A stretch of DNA of 64,000 bases from Roseicella frigidaeris (GCF_003258945.1 NZ_QLIX01000004.1:284070-348069), one strand, 5' to 3'; counted from the stretch's first letter, positions 26,570-35,803 are shown. The notes: generated by a model from the sequence alone, not told the origin. Translations and numbers: made by a program.

Positions 26570-26749
26570 ATGCAGGCCCTGCTGCAGGCTGCGCTCACGC
26601 ATGCCTTCATCGTTGCACCGATACTCTTCCTGGTCGGCCTCGGCCTCGGCAGCCTCGGCCTCGACGAGCCGGCGGTCATCGCCATTCTCGGCTGCGGCAT
26701 GCTGCTGATGTTCCGCGCCGCCCTGGCGCCGGAGAATCCCAGGGCCTGA
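26570..26749 (+). CDS. Small two-helix membrane protein
   Basis: This 59-residue protein is preceded by GGGAGGAGG, a strong ribosome site. It has two hydrophobic segments (HAFIVAPILFLVGLGLGSLG; VIAILGCGMLLMFRAAL) and a short polar C-terminus. It is probably an inner-membrane hairpin of unknown function. It is in a 397-bp space between the L,D-transpeptidase and yggS genes that otherwise shows nothing. Confidence 0.6.
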   Translation: MQALLQAALTHAFIVAPILFLVGLGLGSLGLDEPAVIAILGCGMLLMFRAALAPENPRA

Positions 26750-26790
26750 ATCCCAAGGGCCCGAGGCGCGCCCCGCGGCGGGGCGGCGGC

Positions 26791-27465
26791 TCAGCCCCGC
26801 GCCCCGAAGATGGCCGAGCCGACGCGCACATGGGTGGCGCCGCAGGCGATCGCCTGCTCGAAATCGGCGCTCATGCCCATCGAGACCACGGGCAGCCCGT
26901 GCCGCGCCGCGCGCTCGGCCAGCCAGTCGAAATGCCGGCGCGGATCGCCCTCGGCCGGCGGGATGCACATCAGGCCGCGCACCGGCAGCCCGTGCTCCTC
27001 GCGGCACTCGCGCAGGAAGGCGTCGCACGCGCCGGGCGGGATGCCGGCCTTCTGCGGCTCCTCCCCGACATTCACCTGAATAAGGCAGTCGGGCCGCCGC
27101 CCTTCCTTCGCCATGGCCTCGGCCAGCGCCGCCGCCAGGCGCGGCCGGTCGAGGCTCTCGATCACATCGGCCAGGCGGACGGCGTCCCGCGCCTTGTTGG
27201 TCTGCAGGGCGCCGATGACGTGCAGCCGCAGCCCGGGCCAGGCCGGGCGCAGCGGGGGGAATTTCCCCTGCGCCTCCTGCACCCGGTTCTCGCCGAAGAC
27301 GCGCTGGCCGGCGGCGAGCGCGGCCTCGACCGCCGCGGCTGGATGGGTCTTGGAAACGGCGACGAGGCTGACCGCGCCGTCCGGCCGGTTGGCGCGGGCG
27401 GTGGCCTCGGCGATCCTCGCCGCGATGCGGGCGAGGTTATGGGCGATGTCATCGGAAAGGCTCAT
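26791..27465 (-). CDS. YggS-family PLP-binding homeostasis protein
   Basis: The 224-residue alanine-racemase-fold protein binds PLP on Lys39 (VAVSKTHPAAAVEAAL). It further shows FGENRVQEA, HVIGALQTNK, IQVNVGEEPQKAGI, RGLMCIPP and GMSADFEQAIACGATHVRVG, all family hallmarks. Members have no known catalysis but keep PLP and amino-acid pools balanced. It is back to back with the ThiE-like gene, with start codons only 3 bp apart, so the two promoters must overlap the opposite coding regions. Confidence 0.93.
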   Translation of the reverse strand: MSLSDDIAHNLARIAARIAEATARANRPDGAVSLVAVSKTHPAAAVEAALAAGQRVFGENRVQEAQGKFPPLRPAWPGLRLHVIGALQTNKARDAVRLADVIESLDRPRLAAALAEAMAKEGRRPDCLIQVNVGEEPQKAGIPPGACDAFLRECREEHGLPVRGLMCIPPAEGDPRRHFDWLAERAARHGLPVVSMGMSADFEQAIACGATHVRVGSAIFGARG

Positions 27466-27468
27466 GCG

Positions 27469-28107
27469 GTGCCGAGGCTAGCCCCTGGCGTCGGGGGCTG
27501 GAAGCGGCGGGGGCTGCTGGCCGCCGCGCGGCGGCTGCATCCGCCGCGCGGCGGGGCGCGGCTGCCGCGCCTCTGGCTGCTCGGCGACCCGGTGCGGCTG
27601 CCGGACCCGCGCGCGGCTGCCGCTGGCCTGCCGCCCGGCGCGGCGGTCATCGCCCGCGGCCTCGCCCCCGCCGTGACCGCCGGCCTCGCGGCGGTCGCGC
27701 GGCGGCGAGGCCTGCACCTGCTGGTGGCGGCGGAGGGGCGCGCGGCGCTGGCGCTCGGCGCCGGGCTGCACCTGCCGGAGCGGCGCGGCACGACCGGGCT
27801 GCTGCCCTTCCTGCTCGCCCGCCGCCGCCGCCGGCGGCTGTTGACCGTCGCGGCGCATGGCCGCGCCGGCCTCGCCCGGGCGCGCCGCCTCGGCGCCGAT
27901 GCGGTGCTGCTCTCGCCCGTCTTCCCGACGGCGAGCCATCCCGGCGCCGCCGGCCTCGGTCCCTGCCGCTGGGCGGCGCTCGCCCGGCGGGCGGGCCGGC
28001 CGGCGGTCGCGCTTGGCGGCATCGCCGGGGACAATGCCGGCAGGCTGCCGCGCTGGGCCGGCGGGCTCGCCGCCATCGGCGCCCTCGGCCTCCCGCATCA
28101 CGCGTAA
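27469..28107 (+). CDS. Thiamine phosphate synthase-like protein (ThiE/TenI fold)
   Basis: The 212-residue TIM-barrel protein with GTG start is extremely Arg/Ala-rich. It keeps the ThiE C-terminal elements DAVLLSPVFPTASHPGAAGLG and PAVALGGIAGDNAGRLPRW (phosphate-binding glycine). Some pyrimidine-site residues of real ThiE are hard to find and the N-terminal strands are weak, so it may be a TenI-like or specialised member. ThiE joins the thiazole and pyrimidine halves of thiamine. Two promoters must be squeezed into the 3-bp gap to yggS. Confidence 0.7.
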   Translation: MPRLAPGVGGWKRRGLLAAARRLHPPRGGARLPRLWLLGDPVRLPDPRAAAAGLPPGAAVIARGLAPAVTAGLAAVARRRGLHLLVAAEGRAALALGAGLHLPERRGTTGLLPFLLARRRRRRLLTVAAHGRAGLARARRLGADAVLLSPVFPTASHPGAAGLGPCRWAALARRAGRPAVALGGIAGDNAGRLPRWAGGLAAIGALGLPHHA

Positions 28108-28126
28108 CTGCAGTGCATCATACGCA

Positions 28127-28144
28127 TGTGGCGGGTCCGCCACA
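28127..28144. terminator. Small palindrome after the thiE-like gene
   Basis: TGTGGCGG and CCGCCACA are separated by two bases, 20 bp behind the stop at 28107. There is no T-run. The rest of the gap to the porin start (28145-28334) is GC-rich and shows only a ribosome site (GAGGAGGG) just before 28335. Confidence 0.35.
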
Positions 28145-28334
28145 GTGTCTCGGGGAAGTCGCGGTCACCGTCTCCGACCGGTTGCCGGTCATTGTCGCCG
28201 TGGATCATAGTTTGGCGGGACCCGGGCGCATCCGTGCTTGGCGCAGGCTTTTGCGGGGGTCGCGTCCTGTCAGGGGGCAGGGCAGGGGTCGCAGGGAACA
28301 GCCGGGCGCCGCCGGCGCGTGAGGAGGGATTGAG

Positions 28335-29774
28335 ATGCGTAAGATTCTGCTGGGCACGACCGCGGTGGTCGGCGCGGCGCTCCTGGCTCCGTCCTTCGCG
28401 GCGGCGCAGGAAGCCCCGACGGTCCGCATCGGTGGCTTCTTCCGGGCCTATTACGGCTATACGCAGCAGAGTGCGCGTAACTCGACGACGCCGTCCGGCC
28501 TGGCCAACAACACCGCGGGCGCCACGGCGAACCTGGCGCAGTCGAGCCTGACCGTCGGCGGCACGACCGTTCCCACCACGGAGTCGAATGTCGGCGCCGG
28601 CGCGGGTGAGGTGGCCCGGCTGTCGAAGAACGACTTCTCGACCGATGCCGAGGTGCATGTCTTCGTCAACGGCAAGACGGCGAACGGCCTGTCCTACGGT
28701 GCGGTGATCGAGATCGCCTTCAACCAGCAGGAAGGCCGCAACATCGTCCAGCAGCGTGCCAGCACGGGCAAGACGACCGCCTCGATCGACGAGTACTACG
28801 CCTTCATCGCCTCGCCCACCTTCGGCCAGATCCGCTTCGGCGACGAGGACGGCCCGGTCGGCGGCCTGATGAACTCGGGCGTCATCACCAATTTCGGCAC
28901 CGGCGGCGTCTACGGCGACCGCGAATCCTTCGTCACCCGCCAGGGCAACGACCGCACCACCACCTCGCCGGGCGGCCTCGGCGACAACACCAAGATCATC
29001 TACCTCTCGCCGCAGTTCTTCGGCTTCGATTTCGGCGCCTCCTTCGCCTTCAACTACGGCGTCGGCGAGGACACGGGCTGCTCCTCCAACCAGTCGAGCG
29101 GCTGGTGCGACAGCTCCTACGCCTTCACCGGCGCCTCCAACTTCGGCATCGCCGCGGCGGGCCCGGAGATGTCGGTCCGCCGGAACGAGTACCAGGGCGC
29201 GCTGCGTTGGCGCGGCAGCCTGGCCGGCGTCGGCCTCTCGGTCACCGGCGGCTATGTCGGCTCGGGCGCGGCGAAGGAACTCAGCCCGCTCAACGTCCAG
29301 CGCTCGATCTTCCAGCCGCTCGGCGTCTGGCAGGTGGGCGCGCAGGCCACCGCCTACGGCCTGACGGTCGGCGCGCAGTATGAGCACGGCACCTCGAACT
29401 TCTTCTGGGGCAACCCGATGAAGGGCGACCGGCCGATGGATCAGTTCTTCGCCGGTGCCAGCTACACCGTCGGGCCCATCACCGTCGGCGGCAACTACGT
29501 GATGCAGACGGTCGAGGGCGCGAGCCGCACGGCCTATGGCTACACGGGCGGCGTGCTGACGGCGACCCCGAACCCGGCCGGCGCGGGCCTGATGCGCCGC
29601 CTCGGCTACGGCATCGGCGGCAACTACCGCCTGGCCCCGGGCCTCGACATCGTGGCTGAGTACAGCAGCTACACCATCGCCGAGCGCGGCCGCGACCTCG
29701 ACCCGTCCAACCCGGGCGTGCAGGACCGCAGCACCGCGAAGGTCTTCATCCTCGGCACCCGCCTCGCCTTCTGA
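28335..29774 (+). CDS. Outer-membrane porin
   Basis: The 479-residue protein has a clear signal peptide (MRKILLGTTAVVGAALLAPS, cut after FAAAQ). The mature part is rich in Gly, Ser, Thr and aromatic residues with alternating polar/hydrophobic strands, begins with VRIGGFFRAYYGY and ends in a terminal Phe (ILGTRLAF), the signal for beta-barrel assembly. It resembles the general porins of Acetobacteraceae, probably a 16-strand trimer. A strong T-tailed terminator follows. It is likely highly expressed given its ribosome site. Confidence 0.92.
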   Translation: MRKILLGTTAVVGAALLAPSFAAAQEAPTVRIGGFFRAYYGYTQQSARNSTTPSGLANNTAGATANLAQSSLTVGGTTVPTTESNVGAGAGEVARLSKNDFSTDAEVHVFVNGKTANGLSYGAVIEIAFNQQEGRNIVQQRASTGKTTASIDEYYAFIASPTFGQIRFGDEDGPVGGLMNSGVITNFGTGGVYGDRESFVTRQGNDRTTTSPGGLGDNTKIIYLSPQFFGFDFGASFAFNYGVGEDTGCSSNQSSGWCDSSYAFTGASNFGIAAAGPEMSVRRNEYQGALRWRGSLAGVGLSVTGGYVGSGAAKELSPLNVQRSIFQPLGVWQVGAQATAYGLTVGAQYEHGTSNFFWGNPMKGDRPMDQFFAGASYTVGPITVGGNYVMQTVEGASRTAYGYTGGVLTATPNPAGAGLMRRLGYGIGGNYRLAPGLDIVAEYSSYTIAERGRDLDPSNPGVQDRSTAKVFILGTRLAF

Positions 29775-29797
29775 TCGGCGGACCGGACCTTCGAAGG

Positions 29798-29826
29798 GGG
29801 CGGCGGAGCGATCCGCCGCCCTTTTT
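29798..29826 (+). terminator. Rho-independent terminator of the porin gene
   Basis: GGGCGGCGGA (29798-29807) pairs with TCCGCCGCCC (29812-29821) around a 4-nt loop and is followed by TTTTT (29822-29826). It is 23 bp after the porin stop and is the clearest intrinsic terminator in the window. Confidence 0.93.
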
Positions 29827-29903
29827 CATCTTTATTTACAGAAGATTTCCCCCTGCTTTTTCGCCCTTGATCCGGCCGGGGATAGCGCCATAGTGCGGCC
29901 GCC

Positions 29904-30434
29904 ATGAAACGCCATCTCGCCGCCGTCGCCATTCTCCTGCCGCTGCTCGCGGCCTGCGGCGACGCGAATCAGCGCCTGGTCAACAACGACGAGTATGGCG
30001 ACTACCGCAATGGCCGGGCGCGCAACCGCCCGCAGGGCGCGAGCGCCGGGCTGGTCGTCTTCGGTGTCGACAAGGACCGCGAGGCGCGCGAGGCGGCAGC
30101 GGCCGGCACCGGGCTTTCGGTGAACGCCTATCTCTGGCGCGCGACGCTCGACACCCTCTCCTTCATGCCGCTGGCCTCGGCCGATCCCTTCGGCGGCACC
30201 ATCATCACCGACTGGTACACGCCCCCCGGCGCCGGCAGCGAGCGCTTCCGCGCCCAGGCCTATGTGCTCGGCCGGCAGCTCCGCTCGGATGGCGTGCGCG
30301 TGCAGGTCTTCCGCCAGACCATGGAGCGCGGGCAGTGGATCGACAGCCCGGTCTCCACCGCGACCAATTCCGAGATGGAGGACAAGGTCCTCGCCCGGGC
30401 CCGCGAGCTGCGGAGCCAGTCGGCCGCGCGCTAG
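29904..30434 (+). CDS. DUF3576 lipoprotein
   Basis: The 176-residue protein has a lipoprotein signal peptide with lipobox LAAC (Cys18). The body (AYLWRATLDTLSFMPLASAD, then FGGTIITDWY) matches the DUF3576 family of alphaproteobacteria, which is usually found just upstream of leuS and lptE and is therefore suspected to belong to envelope assembly. Here it is separated from leuS by about 9 kb of accessory genes. Its TAG stop lies in the CTAGAG end of a decayed palindromic repeat. Confidence 0.85.
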   Translation: MKRHLAAVAILLPLLAACGDANQRLVNNDEYGDYRNGRARNRPQGASAGLVVFGVDKDREAREAAAAGTGLSVNAYLWRATLDTLSFMPLASADPFGGTIITDWYTPPGAGSERFRAQAYVLGRQLRSDGVRVQVFRQTMERGQWIDSPVSTATNSEMEDKVLARARELRSQSAAR

Positions 30435-30486
30435 AGCGGTTCCTGACCAAGTAGACCCACCCGATCGGGTGAAGATGCCCGCAGGA
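30431..30486. repeat. Palindromic intergenic repeat, decayed copy B
   Basis: It starts CTAGAGC like copies A and C and keeps CCCGATCGGGTGAAGATGC-like sequence (30459-30478), but the left stem arm has changed, so the hairpin is no longer perfect. It overlaps the DUF3576 stop codon. The gap 30435-30776 holds this copy, copy D and no gene. Confidence 0.6.
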
Positions 30487-30584
30487 CAATAAGGTGGAGC
30501 GTGCTGCACGACCGCGGCCTGCTCTGGGCTGCGGTTCGATCGCGTGAGTCACGCTTTTCGGTACGTCCGCCTCAAGCGATCACG

Positions 30585-30632
30585 CCCCAGGCCATTGTTT
30601 TCCAGAGCATCCTCGCCCAAGCCGGTGAGCGC
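30585..30632 (-). repeat. Palindromic intergenic repeat, decayed fragment D
   Basis: Read on the minus strand, GATGCTCTGGAAAACAATGG matches the right end of copy C (GATGCTCTGGAAACAATAG), followed by diverged sequence; the palindromic core has been lost. It lies about 100 bp from copy B in inverted orientation. Confidence 0.5.
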
Positions 30633-30776
30633 ACGGGCAGGGGCGCCTGGGCTCCGTCTGCCGGGGCACGACGGCCCTGACCCTCTCCACGGGCGATCGC
30701 CACCCGGCCGGACGCAGCGCGGATAGCGGCGCCGGCGTGGCACCCGCCCCGCGGCGTCGCGGGGCGGGACGGGCGA

Positions 30777-33700
30777 TCAGCGCACCACCGCGCCGGCCCC
30801 CCGCGGCTGGCGCCGACGCATCGCGGCCGGCTTGCCGAAGAGGTCGATCATCGTCGGGAAGACCACCAGGATGAAGACCGGCAACAGCGTCGTGCCGCCC
30901 ACCACCACCACCGCCAGCGGCTTCTGCAGGTCCGAGCCGATGCCGGTGGCCACCGCCGCCGGCAGCAGCCCCACCATGGCGGCGAGGCAGGTCATCATCA
31001 CCGGCCGCATCCGGTCGACGCCGGCCTGGTCGAGCGCCTGCCGCCAGGGCATGCCGGCATCGCGCAGCCCGTGGAAATGCGAGAGCAGGATGATGCCCTC
31101 CATCACCGTGATGCCGAAGAGCGCGAGGAAGCCGATGGCGGCCGGCACGCTGAAATGCAGCCCCATGAGCTCGAGCGCGGTGACGCCGCCGATGCAGGAG
31201 AGCGGCAGCAGGCCGAAGATCAGCAACGTGTCGCGCAGGCTGCTGAACTGCACGTAGAGCAGCATGGCGATGAGGGCGAGGGCGATCGGCACCACGATCT
31301 TCAGCCGGGCGATCGCCTCCTGCAGGTTGCGGAATTCGCCCACCCATTCCAGCTTGTAGCCCGGCGGCAGCACCACGTTCTGCTCCACCAGCGCCTGCGC
31401 CTCCTCGACGGCCGATTGCGGGTCGCGGCCACGCACCGAGAATTTCACCGGCACGTAGCGCGAGGCATCCTCGCGGTAGATATAGCTGGCGCCGGAGACC
31501 AGGCCGACCTTCGCCACGTCGCCGAGCGTCGCGCCGGATTGCGGGCTGATCGGGATGCGGCGGATGGCATCCAGGCTGGTGCGGAAGGGGGCGTCGAAGC
31601 GGACGACGAGCGGGAAATTGCGGTCGCCGCCCTCCTCATAGAGGCGCGCCGCCTCCTGCCCGCCGATGGCCGCCTGGATCACCTGGTTGATGTCGTCGAC
31701 GGCGAGCCCGTACCGCGCCGCCTTGGCGCGATCGATGCGGATGGAGACGGTCGGCTGGCCGAGGGTGCGGAAGGCGGCGAGGTCGGCGATGCCGTCCACC
31801 TTCTCCATCTGCTGGCGGATCTGCTCCGCCACCCGCGCCAGCACGTCGAGCTCGGGGCCGATCACCTTCAGCGCATTGGCGCCCTTCACCCCCGAGGCCG
31901 CCTCCTGCACGTTGTCGGAGATGTACTGGGAGAAATTGAAGTCGACGCCGATGAACTCCTGCGCCAGACGGCCCTGGATCTTCTCGACCAGCGCATCCTT
32001 GGTCTTCGCCGTGGTCCACTGGTCCATGGGCTTCAGCGGAACGAAGAACTCGGCATTGAAGAAGCCGGCGCTGTCCGTGCCGTCATCCGGCCGTCCCTGC
32101 TGCGAGGTGATGGTGATGACCTCGGGGAATTCCTTCAGCACCATCCGCATGCGGTTGACGTAGCGGTTGCCCTCCTCGAGCGAGATGGTGGCGGGCATGG
32201 TGGCCCGCATCCAGATGCTGCCCTCCTCGAGCGTCGGCAGGAACTCGCCGCCCATGCGGCTGAACTGCACCACCGCGCCGAGCAGCAGGACGCCGGAGAC
32301 GGCGATGGTGGTGATCCGCCGCCGCATGGCGATGTGGTGCAGGTATTCGTGCGCCCGGCCGAGCCAGCGCACGATCGGCATCACCTTCTCCTTGGTTTCG
32401 TCGCTGAAGAGCGTGCCGGCCAGCGCCGGGGCGACGGTGAAGGTGGCGAAGAGCGCGCCGCCGATGGCATAGGCATAGGTCTTGGCCATCGGGCCGAAGA
32501 TGCGCCCCTCGATGCCGCCCATGGTGAAGAGCGGGATGAAGGCGGCGACGATGATGAGCGCCGAGAAGAAGATCGCCGTACTCACCTCGCCCGCCGCCCG
32601 CAGCACGATCAGCGGCACGCCGGAGAGGCCGCGGGAGGCCGTCGGGTGCGCGATCCGGTGGCCATGCGAGCCATGGGTCAGGTGCAGGTGCCGGTAGACA
32701 TTCTCCACCATGATGACCGTGGCATCGACCAGCAGGCCGAAATCCAGGCTGCCGAGGGAGAGCAGGTTGGCGCTCTCGCCCCGCAGCAGCATGACGATGA
32801 CGGCGGTGAAGAAGGCGAAGGGGATGGTCGCGCCCACCACGATGGCGCCCTTCAGGTCGCCGAGGAACAGCCACTGGATGAAGACCACCAGGGCGATGCC
32901 CATGATGATGTTCTTGACCACGTGGTGGGTGGTCACCTCCACCAGGTCCTTGCGGTCGTAGATCGGCACGATGTGCACGCCGGGCGGCAGCACGCCGCCG
33001 GCATTGATCGCCTTCACCTCCTGCTCCACCGCGCGGATGGTCGGCAGGGTCTGCTCGCCGCGGCGCATCAGCACCACGCCCATGACCACGTCGTCATCCG
33101 CCTCCTGCCCGGCGATGCCGAGCCGCGGCAGGTTGCCCACCTCCACCCGCGCGATGTCGGAGAGCAGGACGGGGACGTTGTTGTTCACCCCGAGCACGAC
33201 GTTGCGGACATCGTCCATCGAGCGGATCAGGCCGACGCCCTGCACCACGGCGGATTGCGGCCCGACATCGATGATGCCCGCGCCCGTCGTCGCGTCGCCA
33301 TTGCCGATCGCCTGCACCACCTGCGGCAGGGAGAGCCCGTAGGCGGTGAGCTTCGGCAGGTCGACGATGACGTTGTAGGCCTTGGTCGGGCCGCCATAGG
33401 CGGTGACGTCGATCACCCCCGGCACGCGCTTGAAGCGGCGTTGCAGCACCCAGTCCTGCAGCACGCGGAGATCGGTGACGGCGAAGCCGGGCGGGCCGAC
33501 CACGCGGTAGCGCAGGATCTCGCCGATCGGGCTCCAGGGGCTGATCTGCGGCTGCACGCCGTTCGGCAGCCCGCTGATCTGGCCGAGCCGGTTCAGCACC
33601 TGCTGAAGGGACTGCTCGTAGTTGAAGGCGAAGGTGAACTGCGCCGAGACCACCGAGAGGCCGAAGAGGGAGGTCGAGCGGACCTTGGCCAGGTTCGGCA

Positions 33701-33923
33701 TGCCCGAGAGCCCGACCTCGATCGGGACGGTGATGTAGCGCTCGATCTCCTCGGCGCTCTGCCCCTGGTTCTGGGTGATCACCACCACGGTCGGCGGCAC
33801 CGGATCGGGATAGGCCTCGATGTTGAGCTGCCGGAAGCCCGCGAAGCCGATGCCGAGGAAGGCGACGTAGAGCAGGATCACGAGCGCCCGCTTCTGCAGG
33901 GCGAAGGCGACCAGGTGGCGCAT
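30777..33923 (-). CDS. Heavy-metal efflux RND transporter permease (CzcA/CusA family), orphan
   Basis: The 1048-residue inner-membrane pump has 12 predicted helices and two large periplasmic loops. The transmembrane proton-relay signature LDFGLLVDATVIMVEN carries D394, D400 and E407, as in CzcA-type divalent-cation pumps. The N-terminus (LVILLYVAFLGIGFAGFRQL, then EAYPDPVPP) is typical of the HME group. The usual membrane-fusion protein and outer-membrane channel genes are absent on both sides, so it must borrow partners or work alone. The metal cannot be assigned from sequence. Confidence 0.88.
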   Translation of the reverse strand: MRHLVAFALQKRALVILLYVAFLGIGFAGFRQLNIEAYPDPVPPTVVVITQNQGQSAEEIERYITVPIEVGLSGMPNLAKVRSTSLFGLSVVSAQFTFAFNYEQSLQQVLNRLGQISGLPNGVQPQISPWSPIGEILRYRVVGPPGFAVTDLRVLQDWVLQRRFKRVPGVIDVTAYGGPTKAYNVIVDLPKLTAYGLSLPQVVQAIGNGDATTGAGIIDVGPQSAVVQGVGLIRSMDDVRNVVLGVNNNVPVLLSDIARVEVGNLPRLGIAGQEADDDVVMGVVLMRRGEQTLPTIRAVEQEVKAINAGGVLPPGVHIVPIYDRKDLVEVTTHHVVKNIIMGIALVVFIQWLFLGDLKGAIVVGATIPFAFFTAVIVMLLRGESANLLSLGSLDFGLLVDATVIMVENVYRHLHLTHGSHGHRIAHPTASRGLSGVPLIVLRAAGEVSTAIFFSALIIVAAFIPLFTMGGIEGRIFGPMAKTYAYAIGGALFATFTVAPALAGTLFSDETKEKVMPIVRWLGRAHEYLHHIAMRRRITTIAVSGVLLLGAVVQFSRMGGEFLPTLEEGSIWMRATMPATISLEEGNRYVNRMRMVLKEFPEVITITSQQGRPDDGTDSAGFFNAEFFVPLKPMDQWTTAKTKDALVEKIQGRLAQEFIGVDFNFSQYISDNVQEAASGVKGANALKVIGPELDVLARVAEQIRQQMEKVDGIADLAAFRTLGQPTVSIRIDRAKAARYGLAVDDINQVIQAAIGGQEAARLYEEGGDRNFPLVVRFDAPFRTSLDAIRRIPISPQSGATLGDVAKVGLVSGASYIYREDASRYVPVKFSVRGRDPQSAVEEAQALVEQNVVLPPGYKLEWVGEFRNLQEAIARLKIVVPIALALIAMLLYVQFSSLRDTLLIFGLLPLSCIGGVTALELMGLHFSVPAAIGFLALFGITVMEGIILLSHFHGLRDAGMPWRQALDQAGVDRMRPVMMTCLAAMVGLLPAAVATGIGSDLQKPLAVVVVGGTTLLPVFILVVFPTMIDLFGKPAAMRRRQPRGAGAVVR

Positions 33924-34177
33924 GCGGGTTCCAGTCCAGACGGCCGCGATGCGGCAGGGGCAAGGGGCGTGGGCACTGCTTTGGGCGCGGCCATGCCTTG
34001 CCCGGCGCGTCGTTCTCGCATGTGGCGGCTTGCCGCCGCCATTGGGCGGGGCTTAAGGCTTCGCCATCCCGCGAGGCAAGCAGGTTACGGCGATGCCATG
34101 CCGAGGCCGGCGGCGGCGCGCCTTGTCGCCCAGGTGGTGGCGCCGCCGCCCCGGCATGGCAGGATGCAGCGCCGGTC

Positions 34178-34882
34178 ATGTCCTCCCACGCCCCCCGCTC
34201 TCCCTTCCGCGCCGGTGCCGGCGCGGCCCTCGGCGCCCCGGCCCTCGCCATGGGGGTGAGCTTCCTCGCCTTCGGCGCGGCGGTCGCCGCCGCCGGGCTC
34301 GGCACCGGCTGGGCGCTCGGCGCCTCGCTTGGGGTCTATGGCATGGCCGGGCAGCTCGTGCTGCTGCAGGCCGCCGGCACGGGCGACCCGACGGGCGCCA
34401 CCCTCGGCGCGACGGCGGCCAATGCCCGCTTCCTGCCGATGGCGATGGCGCTCGCGCCCTGGCTCGGGGCCGGGCCGCGGCGGCGCTGGCTGGCACTGCC
34501 CTTCATCGCCATCACGCCCTGGGCGGCGGCGATGCGGGTCCTGCCCGGCCTGCCGGAGGCGGCGCGGCTGCGCTGGTTCCTCGGCTTCGCCCTGGTCTCC
34601 TGGCTGGTGGCGGGGCTGGCGACCTGGCTCGGCCTGCTGGCCGCGCCCTGGCTGCGGCCGCCGCTGCTGGCGGCGCTGCTCTTCGCCAACCCGCTGTATT
34701 TCGCCCTGCTGCTGGCCGCCGAGGGCCGCCTCCCGGCCTCGCGCCTGCCGATCCTGGCCGGCATCGCCGCGGCGCCGCTGGCGGTGCTGCTGCCGGCGGC
34801 CTGGGGGCTGCTCGCGGCGGGGCTGCTCGGCGGGACGCTGGCCTTCCTCGCCCGCCGGCCCTGGCGCCGCGGCGGCGGTTGA
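34178..34882 (+). CDS. azlC: AzlC-family branched-chain amino acid exporter subunit
   Basis: The 234-residue membrane protein has about six to seven helices and the AzlC motifs GVSFLAFGAAVAAAGLG, GMAGQLVLLQAAGTGD and TAANARFLPMAMALAPWL. Together with AzlD it exports branched-chain amino acids and analogues such as azaleucine. The ATG at 34178 starts the conserved part closely; earlier in-frame codons add only unconserved sequence. The 254-bp gap upstream to the divergent RND gene shows nothing definite. Confidence 0.88.
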   Translation: MSSHAPRSPFRAGAGAALGAPALAMGVSFLAFGAAVAAAGLGTGWALGASLGVYGMAGQLVLLQAAGTGDPTGATLGATAANARFLPMAMALAPWLGAGPRRRWLALPFIAITPWAAAMRVLPGLPEAARLRWFLGFALVSWLVAGLATWLGLLAAPWLRPPLLAALLFANPLYFALLLAAEGRLPASRLPILAGIAAAPLAVLLPAAWGLLAAGLLGGTLAFLARRPWRRGGG

Positions 34883-34892
34883 GGGCGGAGGC

Positions 34893-35228
34893 ATGGCGGG
34901 ATTGGATGGCCGGAGCTTGGCCCTGGCGCTGAGCATCGCGGCGATGCTGGGGCTGCGGGCCCTCGGATTGCTGGTGGCGGGGCGGCTGCGGCCGGATCAT
35001 CCGCTCATCGCCTGGGCCTCGGCGGTCAGCCAGGCGACGCTCTCGGCCTTCGTCGCCCTCGCCGTGGTCCTGCCGGGCGGCGCCGCGGCCAGCCTGCCGC
35101 TGGCGGCGCGCCTCGTCGGCCTGGCGGCCGGGCTGCTTGCCTGGTGGTGGGGAGGCGGGCGGCTGCTGCCGGCGCTGCTGGCCGGGCTGGCGGCGCTGGT
35201 CGCGGTCCGTGCGTTGCTCGGCGGCTGA
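34893..35228 (+). CDS. azlD: AzlD-family small exporter subunit
   Basis: The 111-residue protein has about four hydrophobic helices (LALALSIAAMLGLRALGLLV; ATLSAFVALAVVL) and lies 10 bp after azlC, with GGGCGGAGG before the ATG. AzlD is the small partner in the two-subunit exporter. It ends 150 bp before the convergent DUF1489 gene; that gap shows nothing clear. Confidence 0.85.
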   Translation: MAGLDGRSLALALSIAAMLGLRALGLLVAGRLRPDHPLIAWASAVSQATLSAFVALAVVLPGGAAASLPLAARLVGLAAGLLAWWWGGGRLLPALLAGLAALVAVRALLGG

Positions 35229-35380
35229 GCGCGCCGCCGGCACCAGGCCAGCGGCATTGGAACGCCAGCCGGACCCATCGCTGCCCATGGCCCTGCCACG
35301 GCAGGCCGTGACCCGCTCCTCAGGGCGGGAGGCGACGCACGGGTGCCCGCAAAGCCGCGCGGTGGCTTCGTGGGGCGGTC

Positions 35381-35803
35381 CTAGAGCAGGCCGAGCAAGC
35401 GCAATTCCTGCCGCAGCCGGGCCGGCAGCGACTCCAGCCCCTCGGCCGTGGCGCCATCGGCGACATCCGGCGGCGCCGCCGCCGGCTCGAGATAGCGCCA
35501 GCCCTGGAAGGGCTTCACCGGTCGGGCCGCCACGGGCACCAGCGCCGGGTCGAGCACCAGCCCGGCGCAGCTCGTGCCGTCCTCCCAGGCCTCGTCGCGA
35601 ATCTCGAGGATGCGCTGGCGCACCTGCACGAAGCCCGCGACCACCCAGTAGATGGAGCCGCCGGCCGTGATCTCGGCCGCCCGCTTCGGGACCATGCGCG
35701 TCTGATGCCGCAGCGGCGGATCGGCGACCGCGCGGCCCGCCTGCAGCGCACGGAGCTGGCCGACATCCTTTGGGCCGACGGAAAGCTTGATGAGATGCAG
35801 CAC
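35381..35803 (-). CDS. DUF1489 family protein
   Basis: The 140-residue soluble protein starts with the family hallmark VLHLIKLSVGPKDVGQLRAL and includes TRMVPKRAAEITAGGSIYWV and FQGWRYLEP, found throughout DUF1489. The family is nearly universal in Alphaproteobacteria but has no assigned function. The GTG at 35803 gives exactly the usual length. It lies 59 bp downstream of the frameshifted membrane gene on the same strand and may be read with that operon. Confidence 0.88.
   Translation of the reverse strand: MLHLIKLSVGPKDVGQLRALQAGRAVADPPLRHQTRMVPKRAAEITAGGSIYWVVAGFVQVRQRILEIRDEAWEDGTSCAGLVLDPALVPVAARPVKPFQGWRYLEPAAAPPDVADGATAEGLESLPARLRQELRLLGLL

Noticed and set aside
31071..34259. 1062-codon plus-strand frame opposite the RND pump
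   Set aside because: Composition (Asp/His/Glu/Arg-rich, no motifs) shows it is the antisense of the pump gene.
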